From assembly GCA_036571765.1 (NCBI GenBank), contig BROE01000003.1, forward strand, positions 6,858,336 to 6,922,335: DNA of 64,000 bases, given 5' to 3'. The stretch comes from Plecoglossus altivelis. Its lineage: Eukaryota; Chordata; Actinopteri; Osmeriformes; Plecoglossidae. A program made the position numbers and the translations under genes. Positions 55,801-60,466 of the stretch are shown one piece after another. Position 1 is the first letter of the stretch. Each line of letters opens with the position of its first letter. The notes beneath the pieces are model-generated. The model saw only the letters and a list, made by a program, of their open reading frames with translations, ran no database searches and was not told where the DNA came from.

Positions 55801-56198
55801 ATGATGCCTCTTCAGTTGTTCATTACTAGATATAGTGTTGTACAGCAATTATATGATCATGGTGTAGATCATAGATGACAGTGTTTTTGCCTGCTGACCC
55901 TTCTGTGTTCTGTCCTAGAAACATATTGTAATCTGAGCGTTCTGTGTACCTTCTTCAGAACGTGGTGATGTTGATGAGTGACATTGTAGACTGGCTAATA
56001 CCAGACATCCCCAAGGACATCAGCCTCCAGATTCACAAGGAGAAGATCCTTATGGTGGAGCTCTTCATGAGAGAGGAGCAGGGGAAGATGCAGGTGCTGG
56101 AATGCATGACCCCTAGTGGCAAGGACAACGGCAGTAACAACCACAGTCCCCAGCTCCGTCCACGCTCCTTCCCACACAGCAACACAAATAACTTCTAG
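7564..56198 (+). CDS. ano1: Anoctamin-1 (TMEM16A) calcium-activated chloride channel, complete gene of 26 coding exons
   Basis: Anoctamin-1 forms a homodimeric plasma-membrane chloride channel opened by intracellular Ca2+, used in epithelial secretion, smooth muscle and pacemaker cells. The 26 exons listed separately join in phase to 982 residues. The order is a cytosolic N-terminal domain (about 1-320), ten membrane helices (about 330-900) and a short cytosolic tail. The Ca2+ site of the family is complete: N682 and E686 (QNNLFE, TM6), E733 and E736 (PEYME, TM7), E765 and D769 ([10 protein letters not shown]8), matching mouse N650, E654, E702, E705, E734 and D738. The acidic run before segment c (FEEEE) is kept. 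ANO1 is preferred to ANO2 because of segment c, the first-exon motif VDIINI and wording throughout; whether it is the teleost a or b copy cannot be decided here. The C-terminal tail is diverged from mammals. Confidence 0.93.
9000..9145. repeat. Degenerate telomere-like (GGTTAR)n tract
   Basis: The + strand repeatedly reads GGTTAG, GGTTAAGG, TTAGGGTT and GGTTTAGG with variable spacers. This is a diverged interstitial TTAGGG-like tract, common in fish introns. The minus-strand open frame across it (Asn/Pro-rich) is a by-product of the repeat. Confidence 0.6.
9803..9920. repeat. Purine (GA)-rich tract
   Basis: About 120 bp almost entirely A and G on the + strand (GAGAGAGG, AAAGAGAGGG). It lies 60-180 bp before the candidate alternative first exon; GA-rich tracts can sit in promoters, but this may be simple sequence only. 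Confidence 0.7.
9986..10090 (+). CDS. Candidate alternative first exon of ano1 (35 codons)
   Basis: The ATG at 9986 has a strong context (AAGATGG) and opens 35 codons (start [17 protein letters not shown]) that run to a consensus-like donor, GAA|GTGAGTG, at 10090/10091. The exon would end in phase 0, exactly what exon 2 needs, so splicing to exon 2 would give an anoctamin with a different N terminus. Alternative first-exon use is known for human ANO1. I do not recognise the peptide, and chance agreement of ATG, donor and phase is possible. Confidence 0.3.
10675..10795. repeat. About 20-bp minisatellite, six units
   Basis: Degenerate tandem copies of CTCCACTGACACATACAGA. The minus-strand open frames across it repeat the same short peptide and are not genes. 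Confidence 0.75.
11636..11648. repeat. C homopolymer
   Basis: Thirteen consecutive C residues, prone to sequencing-length error. Confidence 0.9.
11871..12224 (+). CDS. ano1: ano1 coding exon 2 (residues 37-154)
   Basis: Starts [10 protein letters not shown] and contains the family motif [17 protein letters not shown], then a variable linker and [17 protein letters not shown], all matching the ANO1 cytosolic N domain. Acceptor CTGTCCCCAG and donor GAT|GTAAGT. The methionine that starts the short mammalian isoform (before DYHEDDKR) is replaced by Gln (CAG at 12132-12134). Confidence 0.95.
12900..13000. repeat. (TA)n microsatellite
   Basis: Mixed TATATA tracts; the purest stretch is about 12966-12996. 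The sequence is self-complementary and could extrude as a cruciform. Confidence 0.9.
13200..13280. repeat. GGGA/GGCA simple repeat
   Basis: GGGAGGGAGGGAGAGAG followed by five copies of GGCA and related purine-rich units. Confidence 0.85.
14248..15126 (+). pseudogene. LINE endonuclease reading frame, truncated
   Basis: A 292-codon open frame with a basic Arg/Lys-rich segment (about residues 108-130) followed by the N-terminal part of an apurinic-endonuclease-like domain ([29 protein letters not shown]). It ends at TAG 15124-15126 just before the GDFNHAN motif, which continues in a different frame, so the domain is split by a frameshift. Belongs to the surrounding LINE. Confidence 0.8.
15657..15666. 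other. Ten-N assembly gap
   Basis: Ten Ns inside the LINE. Relatives have a stretch between the endonuclease end and the first RT block that is missing here, so the true gap is probably several hundred bases. Confidence 0.95.
17432..17530 (+). CDS. ano1: ano1 coding exon 3 (residues 155-187)
   Basis: Encodes [20 protein letters not shown], then LKMPTKK, the highly conserved cytosolic block of ANO1/ANO2. Acceptor TTTGATCCAG and donor AAA|GTATGT. Phase 0 at both ends, 33 codons. Confidence 0.96.
17734..17885 (+). CDS. ano1: ano1 coding exon 4 (residues 188-238)
   Basis: Encodes [18 protein letters not shown] through [12 protein letters not shown], aligned with the ANO1 stretch ending [12 protein letters not shown]. 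Acceptor TTCTGTAG, donor CCT|GTGAGT; the last codon (Leu) is split with exon 5. Confidence 0.94.
17886..19024 (+). other. ano1 intron 4
   Basis: 1.1-kb intron, AT-rich, with no recognisable gene or mobile element. Confidence 0.7.
19025..19079 (+). CDS. ano1: ano1 coding exon 5
   Basis: Encodes [18 protein letters not shown], almost identical to mammalian ANO1. Acceptor GTTAAAAG, donor ATT|GTAAGT, 55 nt. Confidence 0.96.
19330..19754. mobile_element. Fold-back MITE with nested inverted repeats
   Basis: The ends are inverted copies: AATAAAGCAGG with CCTGTACCCTTTTGGGTACT at 19332-19382, and its complement at 19712-19752. Farther in, CATTGTGGGTGTG pairs with CACACCCACAATG, and a smaller palindrome (CATAGTTTCGGGTCATTCT with AGAATGACCTGAAACTATG, 19413-19475) sits inside. 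The block CCTTGTGTTCTCTTTGGGGG occurs twice as a direct repeat. A TTAA next to CCCTTGTGC just upstream (19308) suggests a piggyBac-like non-autonomous element, but this is tentative. Intron 5. Confidence 0.65.
20633..20684 (+). CDS. ano1: ano1 coding exon 6
   Basis: Encodes [18 protein letters not shown], matching [18 protein letters not shown] of ANO1. Acceptor TATCTATCAG, donor TGG|GTAAGT; Gly split with exon 7. Confidence 0.95.
21047..21128 (+). repeat. tRNA-Cys-like 5' fragment, tRNA-derived SINE relic
   Basis: TGGTATAGCTCAGTGGTAGA with GCATTT at 21046-21071 matches the 5' half and A box of vertebrate tRNA-Cys. No anticodon arm or B box follows; instead a C-rich stretch leads to CATCTGCTAAATGAGC, similar to the 3' end of common fish SINEs. 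Probably a decayed SINE in intron 6, not a functional tRNA. Confidence 0.55.
21167..21222 (+). CDS. ano1: ano1 coding exon 7
   Basis: Encodes [19 protein letters not shown], matching GITSLLANGVYAAAYPLHD of ANO1. Acceptor CCTTCAAG, donor GAT|GTGAGT. Followed by the 8.1-kb intron 7. Confidence 0.95.
21850..22743. mobile_element. MITE-like element with terminal inverted repeats (copy 1)
   Basis: The left end TAGGGTAAATCCCAATT pairs with the right end AAATGGGATTTGCCCTA. Internal GGTAAGGG / CCCTTACC and CTTCAAACGAAG-type segments resemble the adjoining element. An internal start-like block near 21926 suggests two copies may be nested. No coding capacity. Confidence 0.6.
22744..23312. mobile_element. 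MITE-like element with terminal inverted repeats (copy 2)
   Basis: The left end GGGCTGTCCCAATTCTCGTC pairs with the right end GACAGAGAATTGGGATTGGC. It abuts copy 1 directly and shares inner motifs such as CCAAGATTTTTCACAA and the GGGTAAGGG block, so both belong to one family or a composite. Non-coding; probably a hAT-like non-autonomous element, family not established. Confidence 0.6.
23765..23960. repeat. Two-copy direct repeat (about 112-bp unit)
   Basis: CCCTCCCTATTTTGA ... TTATGTTGACCAGAAGGCTGT recurs as CCCTCCCTATCTTGA ... TCATGTTGACCAGTAGACTGT. Confidence 0.5.
24505..26345 (+). mobile_element. L2-type LINE, 5'-truncated, inactive
   Basis: Begins inside the linker before the RT domain ([21 protein letters not shown]) and continues through RT blocks in shifting frames: [57 protein letters not shown], then [13 protein letters not shown]. 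The catalytic FADD position reads LAGA (25409-25420). C-terminal remnants ([20 protein letters not shown]) precede a 3' region with AATAAAACTGATTG near 26329. Same strand as ano1, in intron 7. It belongs to a different subfamily from the LINE in intron 2. Confidence 0.88.
26573..27060. repeat. Dispersed LTR-like repeat, copy 1
   Basis: Starts TGTCAGGTTCAGATTTA and contains GGATCACACTCACG, AACTTTGCTGAGTTCC and GAGACCTTGTAGAATTTTAC in the same order as the copy at 62902-63320. The TG start and order of blocks resemble a solo LTR; no internal retroviral sequence is visible. Confidence 0.5.
27130..27335. repeat. Two-copy direct repeat
   Basis: ATGATAAACTTGTGACACTT ... GAGGCCATATGAGGGC at 27137 recurs as ATGATAAACTTAACGAAATT ... 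GAGGCCATATGGGCAT at 27271. Confidence 0.5.
28160..28500. repeat. Two-copy imperfect tandem repeat (about 165-bp unit)
   Basis: Blocks AGCCTGGTTACT/GTCTGGTTACTC and GATGCTGGAATATACAGAAC / GTTGCTGGGATATACAAAAC, each followed by TGACAGTAG-like sequence, recur in the same order. Origin not recognised. Confidence 0.5.
29373..29411 (+). CDS. ano1: ano1 coding exon 8 (13 codons)
   Basis: Encodes [13 protein letters not shown], aligning with the GDYNGENVEFNDRK stretch of ANO1. Acceptor GTTTTTCAG, donor AAG|GTAAGT; phase 0. Confidence 0.9.
30500..30800. repeat. Degenerate short tandem repeats
   Basis: GGTCACTATGGAGGTAGGAT-like units to about 30650, then CATCCATCCATC-like units at 30720-30800. Confidence 0.55.
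31734..31850. repeat. (CA)n microsatellite, interrupted
   Basis: Long CA tract with GA, TA and CC interruptions; purest part about 31803-31842. Confidence 0.9.
32459..32523 (+). CDS. ano1: ano1 coding exon 9
   Basis: Encodes [20 protein letters not shown] then VR, matching [20 protein letters not shown] of ANO1, the segment just before the first membrane helix. Acceptor GTCTCAG, donor CAG|GTAGG; Arg split with exon 10. Confidence 0.96.
32640..32935. repeat. Degenerate AGTAGTCTGGTAGTAG-type minisatellite
   Basis: Loose repeats of GTAGTCTGGTTGTAGAAG and relatives through most of intron 9. Confidence 0.55.
33006..33140 (+). CDS. ano1: ano1 coding exon 10 (TM1)
   Basis: Encodes [20 protein letters not shown] then [16 protein letters not shown] and the start of the first extracellular loop. 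Almost identical to ANO1/ANO2. Acceptor CTTCCTAG, donor CAG|GTCAG. Confidence 0.97.
34043..35645 (+). mobile_element. Tc1-like DNA transposon with long IR/DR inverted repeats, inactive
   Basis: TA targets flank ends TACACAACCTGACTAAAGTC (left) and GACTTTTGTCTGGGTGTGTA (right). The inverted repeats are about 210 bp; a copy of the ACAAAAGTCTTGTCGC motif lies at both the outer and inner part of each arm, the IR/DR layout seen in fish Tc1 elements such as Sleeping Beauty. Transposase remains: [38 protein letters not shown] and [18 protein letters not shown], then DWPAQ*PVMNI and [13 protein letters not shown] with stops and frameshifts. The second catalytic Asp region reads GGAPSP. Dead copy. Confidence 0.88.
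34528..35192 (+). pseudogene. Tc1 transposase remnant
   Basis: Two overlapping frames (34528-34950 and 34818-35192) hold the DNA-binding linker and first part of the DDE domain. The first catalytic Asp is kept in FFDESSVE; the following DGAPSHT-type block is mutated (GGAPSP) and the DLNxIE block is broken by a stop codon. Confidence 0.8.
37510..37670 (+). CDS. ano1: ano1 coding exon 11
   Basis: Encodes the cysteine-rich first extracellular loop ([40 protein letters not shown]) and the start of TM2 ([13 protein letters not shown]). NNIT is a possible N-glycosylation site. Acceptor CCTCTCTAG preceded by a 100-bp CT tract, donor GGG|GTAAG. Confidence 0.97.
37965..39326 (-). mobile_element. Tc1-like DNA transposon (DD34E type), degenerate
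   Basis: The right end CACACCACTGTA abuts TA at 39325; the left arm (GTGAAAAAGTGTTGGCCCCC) is its diverged complement. The same GTGTGAAAAAGTGTTTGCC motif recurs at the inner edge of the left arm (about 38155), so arms are long, about 200 bp, IR/DR-like. The middle, read on the minus strand, encodes Tc1 transposase. It is common in teleosts; this copy is interrupted by frameshifts. Confidence 0.88.
38201..38482 (-). pseudogene. Tc1 transposase C-terminal fragment
   Basis: The frame reads [18 protein letters not shown] and [18 protein letters not shown]. Exactly 34 residues separate the Asp of QQD from the Glu of NPIE, the DD34E spacing of the Tc1 family. The N-terminal part is present upstream only in broken frames. 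Confidence 0.85.
39327..40748 (+). other. Rest of ano1 intron 11
   Basis: AT-rich with CT-rich patches near 39.5-39.66 kb; no recognisable gene or element. Confidence 0.6.
40749..40831 (+). CDS. ano1: ano1 coding exon 12 (TM2 end and acidic loop)
   Basis: Encodes [20 protein letters not shown] then TGFEEEE, the first intracellular loop with the acidic cluster that modulates Ca2+ and voltage gating in ANO1. Acceptor GTCTTGTAG, donor GAG|GTGAGC, phase 0 at its 3' end so that the next three exons can be skipped in frame. Confidence 0.96.
41075..41086 (+). CDS. ano1: ano1 microexon (segment c), 12 nt encoding EALK
   Basis: GAAGCCCTCAAG sits between a good acceptor (TGTGGATATCTACAG, ending 41074) and a weak donor (GTTTGG). 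It encodes Glu-Ala-Leu-Lys; mammalian ANO1 segment c is the four-residue Glu-Ala-Val-Lys inserted at exactly this place, between the acidic cluster and DHPRAEYE. In mammals its inclusion alters Ca2+ sensitivity and gating. Phase 0 on both sides makes it a cassette. Far too short for gene finders. Confidence 0.85.
41087..41956 (+). other. ano1 intron 13
   Basis: 0.87-kb intron with C/T-rich sequence; the open frames seen across it (for example 41244-41609) show no family resemblance. Confidence 0.7.
41957..42028 (+). CDS. ano1: ano1 coding exon 14
   Basis: Encodes [20 protein letters not shown] then QTQK, matching [19 protein letters not shown] of ANO1. Acceptor CCCCCCACTAG, donor AAG|GTACAA. 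24 codons, phase 0. Confidence 0.94.
42347..42424 (+). CDS. ano1: ano1 coding exon 15 (segment d), 26 codons
   Basis: Encodes [19 protein letters not shown] at its 3' part, matching ESTNKWKQRVKTAMAGVKL of mammalian segment d, which is also 26 residues and alternatively spliced. Acceptor CGCTGTCGTGTAG, weak donor CGG|GTACTT, phase 0, so skipping keeps the frame. Confidence 0.9.
42425..43215 (+). other. ano1 intron 15
   Basis: 0.79 kb; the open frame extending from exon 15 to 42664 is intron read-through with CACATACA-rich sequence. Nothing else recognisable. Confidence 0.7.
43216..43290 (+). CDS. ano1: ano1 coding exon 16 (TM3 start)
   Basis: Encodes [20 protein letters not shown] then MMLLM, matching KLTWRDRFPAYLTNLV of ANO1 except for Cys in place of Trp. 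Acceptor CTCCATTTAG, donor ATG|GTGGGT. Confidence 0.95.
43496..43697 (+). CDS. ano1: ano1 coding exon 17 (TM3-TM4)
   Basis: Encodes [18 protein letters not shown], the loop with [15 protein letters not shown] and TM4 [20 protein letters not shown]. The Arg of SNVR (residue 567) corresponds to the outer-pore Arg of ANO1. Four residues on, Lys571 stands where mammalian ANO1 has Thr. Acceptor TTGCACTCAG, donor TAG|GTAGTC. Confidence 0.96.
43774..43885 (+). CDS. ano1: ano1 coding exon 18 (TM5)
   Basis: Encodes [20 protein letters not shown] and [17 protein letters not shown]. The Lys of mammalian FFKGR, a pore-lining basic residue, is Arg here, keeping the charge. Acceptor GTTTCCAG, donor CAG|GTCAG. 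Confidence 0.96.
44057..44114 (+). CDS. ano1: ano1 coding exon 19
   Basis: Encodes [19 protein letters not shown], matching FVGRPGDYVYIFRSFRMEE of ANO1; the Arg before MEE is the second pore basic residue. Acceptor CTTATAG, donor GAG|GTGAGC. Confidence 0.95.
44115..44688 (+). other. ano1 intron 19
   Basis: AT-rich 0.57-kb intron; nothing recognised. Confidence 0.7.
44689..44789 (+). CDS. ano1: ano1 coding exon 20 (TM6, first Ca2+ ligands)
   Basis: Encodes [20 protein letters not shown] and [15 protein letters not shown]682 and E686 match the TM6 calcium ligands (mouse N650 and E654). Acceptor TTTCCCTCAG, donor CCC|GTGAGT. Confidence 0.97.
44879..45021 (+). CDS. ano1: ano1 coding exon 21 (TM6-TM7 loop, Ca2+ ligands)
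   Basis: Encodes [39 protein letters not shown] and LTPEYMEM. E733 and E736 match mouse E702 and E705. Acceptor GTGTCAACAG; donor ATGC|GTGAGT, leaving a split Leu codon completed by exon 22, where mammals have Ile. Followed by the 8.7-kb intron 21. Confidence 0.96.
46367..47236 (+). pseudogene. Rex3-like endonuclease/linker remnant
   Basis: The 289-codon frame begins with the C-terminal half of the endonuclease ([40 protein letters not shown]) but soon leaves the frame used by intact relatives; linker and RT blocks continue in the overlapping frame 46855-47361. Confidence 0.75.
47546..48000 (+). pseudogene. Rex3-like reverse-transcriptase remnant with FADY
   Basis: Frames 47546-47845 and 47635-48000 carry [12 protein letters not shown] and [20 protein letters not shown] then [16 protein letters not shown]. 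The second catalytic Asp of FADD is Tyr, so the enzyme could not work even without the frameshifts. Confidence 0.85.
48357..49795. other. Intron 21 segment without recognisable features
   Basis: AT-rich sequence between the Rex3-like LINE and the minus-strand LINE. Short open frames (for example 49212-49460) lack any family motif. Confidence 0.6.
49796..50330 (-). mobile_element. L2-type LINE, 3' part (minus strand)
   Basis: Read on the minus strand: [13 protein letters not shown], then [59 protein letters not shown] and [14 protein letters not shown] reads LTGA (50303-50314). The element stops inside the C-terminal region without the usual 3' tail. Its 5' half lies at 52573-53085. Confidence 0.87.
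50312..51545. repeat. Unidentified insert, first part: three copies of a dispersed motif
   Basis: TTCAATCAGGAGAGTCCCGG with GATGGTGAAGTGAG at 50320 recurs at about 50770 (TTCAACCAGGAGAGACCTGG) and, more diverged, at 51424. The first and third copies continue with related sequence (GACCCCRWGGGAA, CAATTG, AAAGRGTGC). No coding capacity or known family recognised. Confidence 0.6.
50884..50933. repeat. 50-bp near-perfect palindrome
   Basis: ATGCCCTGCATAGAATAATA ... TATGCAGGGCAT: the two 25-bp halves are complementary except at the AT-rich centre. It would form a long hairpin in single-stranded DNA or RNA. Confidence 0.85.
51185..52573. repeat. Dimeric minisatellite, about 86-bp unit made of two 43-bp halves
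   Basis: Half one reads GGCTGGAGGGCCGACACCCT plus TGAGACTATG; half two reads GGCTGTAGGACCGACGTCCA plus CATTTACAG and AACCTATG. They alternate most regularly from 51890 to 52400, with diverged copies from 51190 and simpler CGTCCTCGTGTCTTG-type copies to 52560. The core GGACCGACGTCC is close to palindromic. Higher G+C than the flanks. Family not recognised. Confidence 0.75.
52573..53085 (-). mobile_element. L2-type LINE, 5' part (minus strand)
   Basis: Read on the minus strand: [72 protein letters not shown], then [13 protein letters not shown] and GLN, where the sequence breaks off at 52573. The next part of the element is missing and it resumes at 50330, so the two pieces belong to one insertion. 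5' truncated within the endonuclease. Confidence 0.87.
53713..53865 (+). CDS. ano1: ano1 coding exon 22 (TM7-TM8, Ca2+ ligands)
   Basis: Encodes [40 protein letters not shown] and [12 protein letters not shown]765 and D769 match mouse E734 and D738. Acceptor CTGTTCTGCAG, donor TTG|GTGAGC. Confidence 0.97.
53866..54207 (+). other. ano1 intron 22
   Basis: 0.34 kb, AT-rich; nothing recognised besides a short A run. Confidence 0.7.
54208..54260 (+). CDS. ano1: ano1 coding exon 23
   Basis: Encodes [17 protein letters not shown], matching [17 protein letters not shown]. Acceptor GATTCTAG, donor AAC|GTAAGT. Confidence 0.96.
54261..55121 (+). other. ano1 intron 23 with long pyrimidine tract
   Basis: From about 54870 to 55118 the + strand is almost only C and T (CTCCCTTCC-type), running straight into the exon 24 acceptor. 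The Ser/Pro-rich frames there are simple sequence. Confidence 0.8.
54870..55118. repeat. About 250-bp pyrimidine tract
   Basis: CT-rich simple sequence (TTCCTCTCCCTCC, CTTCTCTTCCACCC) with few purines, ending at the exon 24 splice acceptor; could form H-DNA. Confidence 0.85.
55122..55306 (+). CDS. ano1: ano1 coding exon 24 (TM9 and last extracellular loop)
   Basis: Encodes [37 protein letters not shown] and HQVYICR. NHT and NVS are possible N-glycosylation sites. Acceptor TCCCTTGCAG, donor CAG|GTGAG. Confidence 0.97.
55564..55669 (+). CDS. ano1: ano1 coding exon 25 (TM10 start)
   Basis: Encodes [20 protein letters not shown] then [15 protein letters not shown], matching ANO1. Acceptor TGCTGTTCAG, donor CAG|GTAAAC, phase 0. 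Confidence 0.97.
55959..56198 (+). CDS. ano1: ano1 coding exon 26, C terminus and stop
   Basis: Encodes [40 protein letters not shown] and a tail ending HSNTNNF, with TAG at 56196-56198. The conserved part ends about 35 residues before the stop; the tail is shorter and unlike that of mammals. Acceptor ACCTTCTTCAG. Confidence 0.96.
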   Translation, partial: NVVMLMSDIVDWLIPDIPKDISLQIHKEKILMVELFMREEQGKMQVLECMTPSGKDNGSNNHSPQLRPRSFPHSNTNNF

Positions 56199-57830
56199 TG
56201 GTTAGCTAGAATGTTAACCTTTAGCTATGCAGTTAGTTAGCTTGTTATCTTAACAACTTATTAGCTTGACAGTTATGTAGTTTGTTAGCTAGACAGCTAG
56301 CTAACTGAGGTGTTTGCCTTAAGCTCTGTGTCCTTTTCCTTGTCCAGACATTCCAGTGAATGGTAGAGGTACTTCAACAGGGGTGTTGAGGGTGATATAG
56401 GAGAGGTTGTGCCAGTGCACATTGCCTTTTTTGTCAATAAACCTTTCCTTGAGTTACTAACTGCCAAGCTAAGGCCCAGCTCATACAGCTTTGCCTTTGA
56501 GGTCTATCATCAGGTTTTTCATCAGAGTGGTGGACCATATTCTAAGCAGTGGGATGAACAAAAAGAGAGAGAATGGTTGCACTTTCTATAGTGTCATTAT
56601 GAATACTTTTGTAACAGTATGTCTGGCATCAAAGGTATTTCTATATGATGTTTATTCTTCTCTTTAAATGGAAAATAGATTTTACAATATAGTACATTTC
56701 ACGAGACCTCTCTAGTAGATATTTACAGTCACTGTGCAAATAAACATGTCCGGGCTCATCTTTTTAGTCAGTTGATATGTAATGCAAAGTTTTTCTTCAT
56801 GTGACTGCATTGTTTTGACATCTTATTTTTCTTTATAGGTTTTATGATTTGGGATAAAAGTGATTTCTCTTGCATCAAATTGATGAAATCATTAAAGGGA
56901 TAGAACAAAATATAGATTATACTTTACCTTAATTCGTGAAAGCTTTTGTATGTCATTGATAGCCTATATGAATGTTCTAATGCATCTAAGCCAATTTAGT
57001 AATGTAGCATCAAGACAGCTCCTGTAAATGTCTTTATAGTTGAATAATTGTGTTTTTATAGCATCATTGTTGCCAGAATTCTGCACTGATCTAACACTTC
57101 CTAGGCAAAGTTTTAGTGTCTTGCCAAATGCACAGACTCAAATCATGTTCATGTTGTCTAATTTCAACCATGTGTCCTTAGTCCCATATGATCATGGAAA
57201 AGTATTTGCATTAAATAAATCTGCAGCTTATTGTTGTTTACTCAGAAACACCATGAGTAATGAGCACAGAGCGAAGACATCCATGAAGATTTTCCATGCG
57301 AGAAAGTAGGCTACAGCCTGACCATGTGAGCCTTCATCTAAGTCTGCCCTAAGACTTATAGCGTCTCTAAGCTTCCAAGCCAGTGAGAATATTATTTCGT
57401 ATAATGGAGTAAAGGAAATGTAAAAGTGTTCTAAACAATATGTTGTTTACACATTAGCTTCTGTTCACTGGATGCTTCAGTTACATTTCTCATTTATACT
57501 ATCCTAAGACCACAAGAACTCTGATTCTTTAATATGTCAAAACTTGTGTTCACAAATAAACATAATAACAAAGCACCATATCTTACTATTTCAATAATGT
57601 GTTGTAATTATTTTGGAGATACTCTGCCTCTTTTTTATGGTGATGTGGCCTACAAAATATAATAATTAAATTGAATGTAAACCCTATATTTTAATGTGTA
57701 ATTACTTTTCTTTTTGATATAAATTAAAAGTGATAGAAACTACTAATGGATCACACAGGATATTACACCAACCCTTGCTAAACAAGGGTATTTTCACGAA
57801 ATAAAACTCAATTAAAGCTTTCTACTTCTA
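56199..57830 (+). other. ano1 3' UTR region with candidate poly(A) signals
   Basis: AATAAA occurs at 56436-56441, 56739-56744, 57214-57219, 57555-57560 and 57799-57804, so several alternative 3' ends are possible. Near the stop there is a short GTTAGCTAG/TTAGCTTG-rich stretch (56200-56310). No open frame with family resemblance. Confidence 0.5.
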
Positions 57831-59580
57831 TGTATTTAGCAAGTTGATGTGATATTCTTCCTAAGTGTAGCTAAATTCTTCAACGTAATAAATTATATGA
57901 TTGGTAGCACCTGAGAAAACAATGTTCCCAACAGTCTGGTCCATTCTCTCTGAAGTTTATAATGGTCACAGGTAAAAAGGAACTTGATCTGTCTTATGTC
58001 ACAATGGTTAAATTATTTTGAATTCCAAGTAAGTAAGTCCAGTTCCTGTAGACCAGGTTTGCACAGGTTCCAGCAGCGTTCTGGGACAGTTATAGGTGAT
58101 CTGGTAACTGTGAGAGTGAGGCTGCCCAGACCTCTGCTATGACAGATGGACATGAGGGACCCTTCTGGAGGCAGTGCTCACAGGAAGTACTTCCTCATAT
58201 AAATAAAGAGATACTGCATGTTCCCTGTCTGGGCGACTCTGTCTCCTTGATAGCACTTATAAAAGCCATGGGTATAAAACTGTGAGATCAGTCTGACTGG
58301 GCAGTTGTCCTGAAAAATCAGAATGTCTTGGTGGATGCACCTTGGCAAAGCTTAAATGATTCATTGTTTTATTTAGTCTGCGTTGTATGTCCTTGTATGA
58401 TTTGACACATACACGCACAAAGTTTGGATTTTTGAAATGGCATGTTTTCAATGGCTGCCAAAACGGTCTTAGTTTCAAATAATTCTATCTGGGCATTTTA
58501 TCTTGATGGTCAATCTTAAAGTCTTAAAGTCAGAAATAAATTCTGCTATGTTTACATTGAGACACTAGATGGCAACAATAATCTTTGTACTGTGTACTTC
58601 ACCCTTTCTGCAGGTGGTGATTCATGGGTCTGTGGCATTTCATAAGGATTTCATAGTTTAGTCATTTAAAAGAAGCTTTTAGTCCAGAATGTTTTGCAGT
58701 AATGTTTCACCAGAATCTAGAGTAATGGAAAAGTTTGTATCCCAGTTATTGCAATACTTGAATCAGTTATACACATCTTGAATATTTTATCAATACTTAT
58801 TCTTTCTGTGTCTTTCTTCACATCTCTTCACATAAGTTCTCACCCTTGAGCCTCCCTCTCCCCCTCTCCCCAGTCTGGTGACACAGCAGCTCCCTGAGCC
58901 CCACACCAAGAGGACAGACATTGTCTGACAATCCCTCTAGGGAACCCACCATCATGGGCCCCCCTGCCCCACACACACATGCACGTACATACACACACAT
59001 TTGCAAACACAAACCATCTCACCACCTCCCACTCAATCAGGACCCCCCACGCACTCTTTACATCAGCCAGCAATGCCTAGAAGCGCTCTGTAGGTGAAAC
59101 AGGAGAGGGGGAAGCCGCTTGGCACTGTATGGGGCCTGACCTCCTCAGATGGGGGGAGACAGGCTGCCACGCTGGAGTAAACCCCCACTGGGGCTGCAAG
59201 TTGTCTCCTTCCTGGGTGGGCCCCTTGCCCCATCCTGAGTAACCCCCCTTTCTCTATGTGACCTCCTGTCGTCCACCCAGCAAACTACCTCACCCACGAC
59301 AAATACAATCCTGGGAGGGGAAGGGGAACTTTGGTGCAAGCATCAGCATGTGTGTGTGTGTGTGTGTGTGTGTATGTGAGTGCATGTTTGAGTGTATGCC
59401 AGGAGTTCCCCCAGGGTGTTCTGACGCACGCAAGGTGATCTTGGAGAGATCTGCATACGCAAGAGGACACAACAAGGAGGAGGGTTTTGGGAGGCCAGGC
59501 ATGCAGGACTCAGAAGGTCTGATCTGGAGACTCCCAGCAGAGCTCTTATGGGGGGTGGGGGTGTTGTCTTGGGGAAGACC
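57831..59580. other. Downstream intergenic sequence
   Basis: No recognised exon. A GT microsatellite lies at 59349-59373 and the stretch 58.83-59.33 kb is richer in G+C with CCCC-rich sequence, but its short frames have no recognisable domains. Confidence 0.5.
59349..59373. repeat. (TG)n microsatellite
   Basis: Twelve or so TG units inside a TGTATGTGAGTG-rich context. Confidence 0.9.
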
Positions 59581-59594
59581 TTATACAAAAAATG

Positions 59595-60466
59595 GATGTC
59601 TGTTAATTTCCTATGTCTAAATAGTGATAAGACTGAAGTGATGCTCATTGGTTCGCCTCACTGGTTACGCAGAGTGGATCCTGTAGCTTTACATGTGGAT
59701 GGCTCTGTTATTCAGATTATTATTTGATTCCAATTTCCAACTTTTGATCTTCATGTACGAAATACTGTTAAAGTTTCTTTTTTTTGGATCTCAGAAATAT
59801 ATCTAGATTACGGTCCATGCTGAGTTTTCCTGTCGCTGAAAAAATAGTTTATACCCTGGTTTTCTTTAGAATTGACTATTGTAATGCCTTGTTAGCAGGA
59901 GCATCAAAATCTACTTAGAACAAACTACAGTGGGTTCAAAACTTTGCTGCGCGTATTTTGACTGGGACAAGACAAAGAGATCATATAACACCTATTTTAC
60001 ATACCTTGCATTGGCTCCCTGTCAAATTTCTTATTGATTTTAAAATTCTTATATTAACTTACAAGGCATTAAATGGACTTGCTCCTCAATACCTTACAGG
60101 GCTTTTAATACGTTACATTCCGACATCTTCGTTCGGCTGATGCTGGTCTTTTAGTTGTTCCGGTAACACAGTTAAGAACAATGGGCGATAGGGCATTCTC
60201 TTCAGTTGCCCCAAAGTTATGGAATTCTCTGCTTTTTCAGATTAGAAATGCAGCATCCATATAAAGGATTAAATCATCCCTTAAAACTCATTATTTTAGG
60301 GAAGCATTTGGGTGAAAAAGTTATTCTGGTGGTCGTCATGTGATGTATTTTATGTATTTTTACGTTTATTTTATGAATCTTACCTCTGTTTATGTGAAGC
60401 GCTTTGAGAGATTACTTTTAAAAGCGCTATACAAAATAAAGTTATTATTATTATTATTATTATTAC
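59595..60466 (+). mobile_element. LINE 3' end (CR1/L2/Rex1 group), truncated
   Basis: Encodes the C-terminal RT region in broken frames: SDKTEVMLIGSPHWLRR, then TGTRQRDHITPILHTLHWLP and IDFKILILTYKALNGLAPQY (frame 59958-60140). It ends with AAGCGCTTTGAGAGATTAC, GCGCTATACAAAATAAAG and an ATT microsatellite, the typical 3' tail of such fish LINEs. 5' truncated and inactive. Confidence 0.85.
60442..60465. repeat. (ATT)n tail microsatellite
   Basis: TTATTATTATTATTATTATT at the 3' end of the LINE. Confidence 0.95.

Noticed and set aside
7564..56198. Anoctamin-2 instead of anoctamin-1
   Set aside because: The first exon motif VDIINI, segment c (EALK) after the acidic run, DHPRAEYE and segment d all fit ANO1 better than ANO2.
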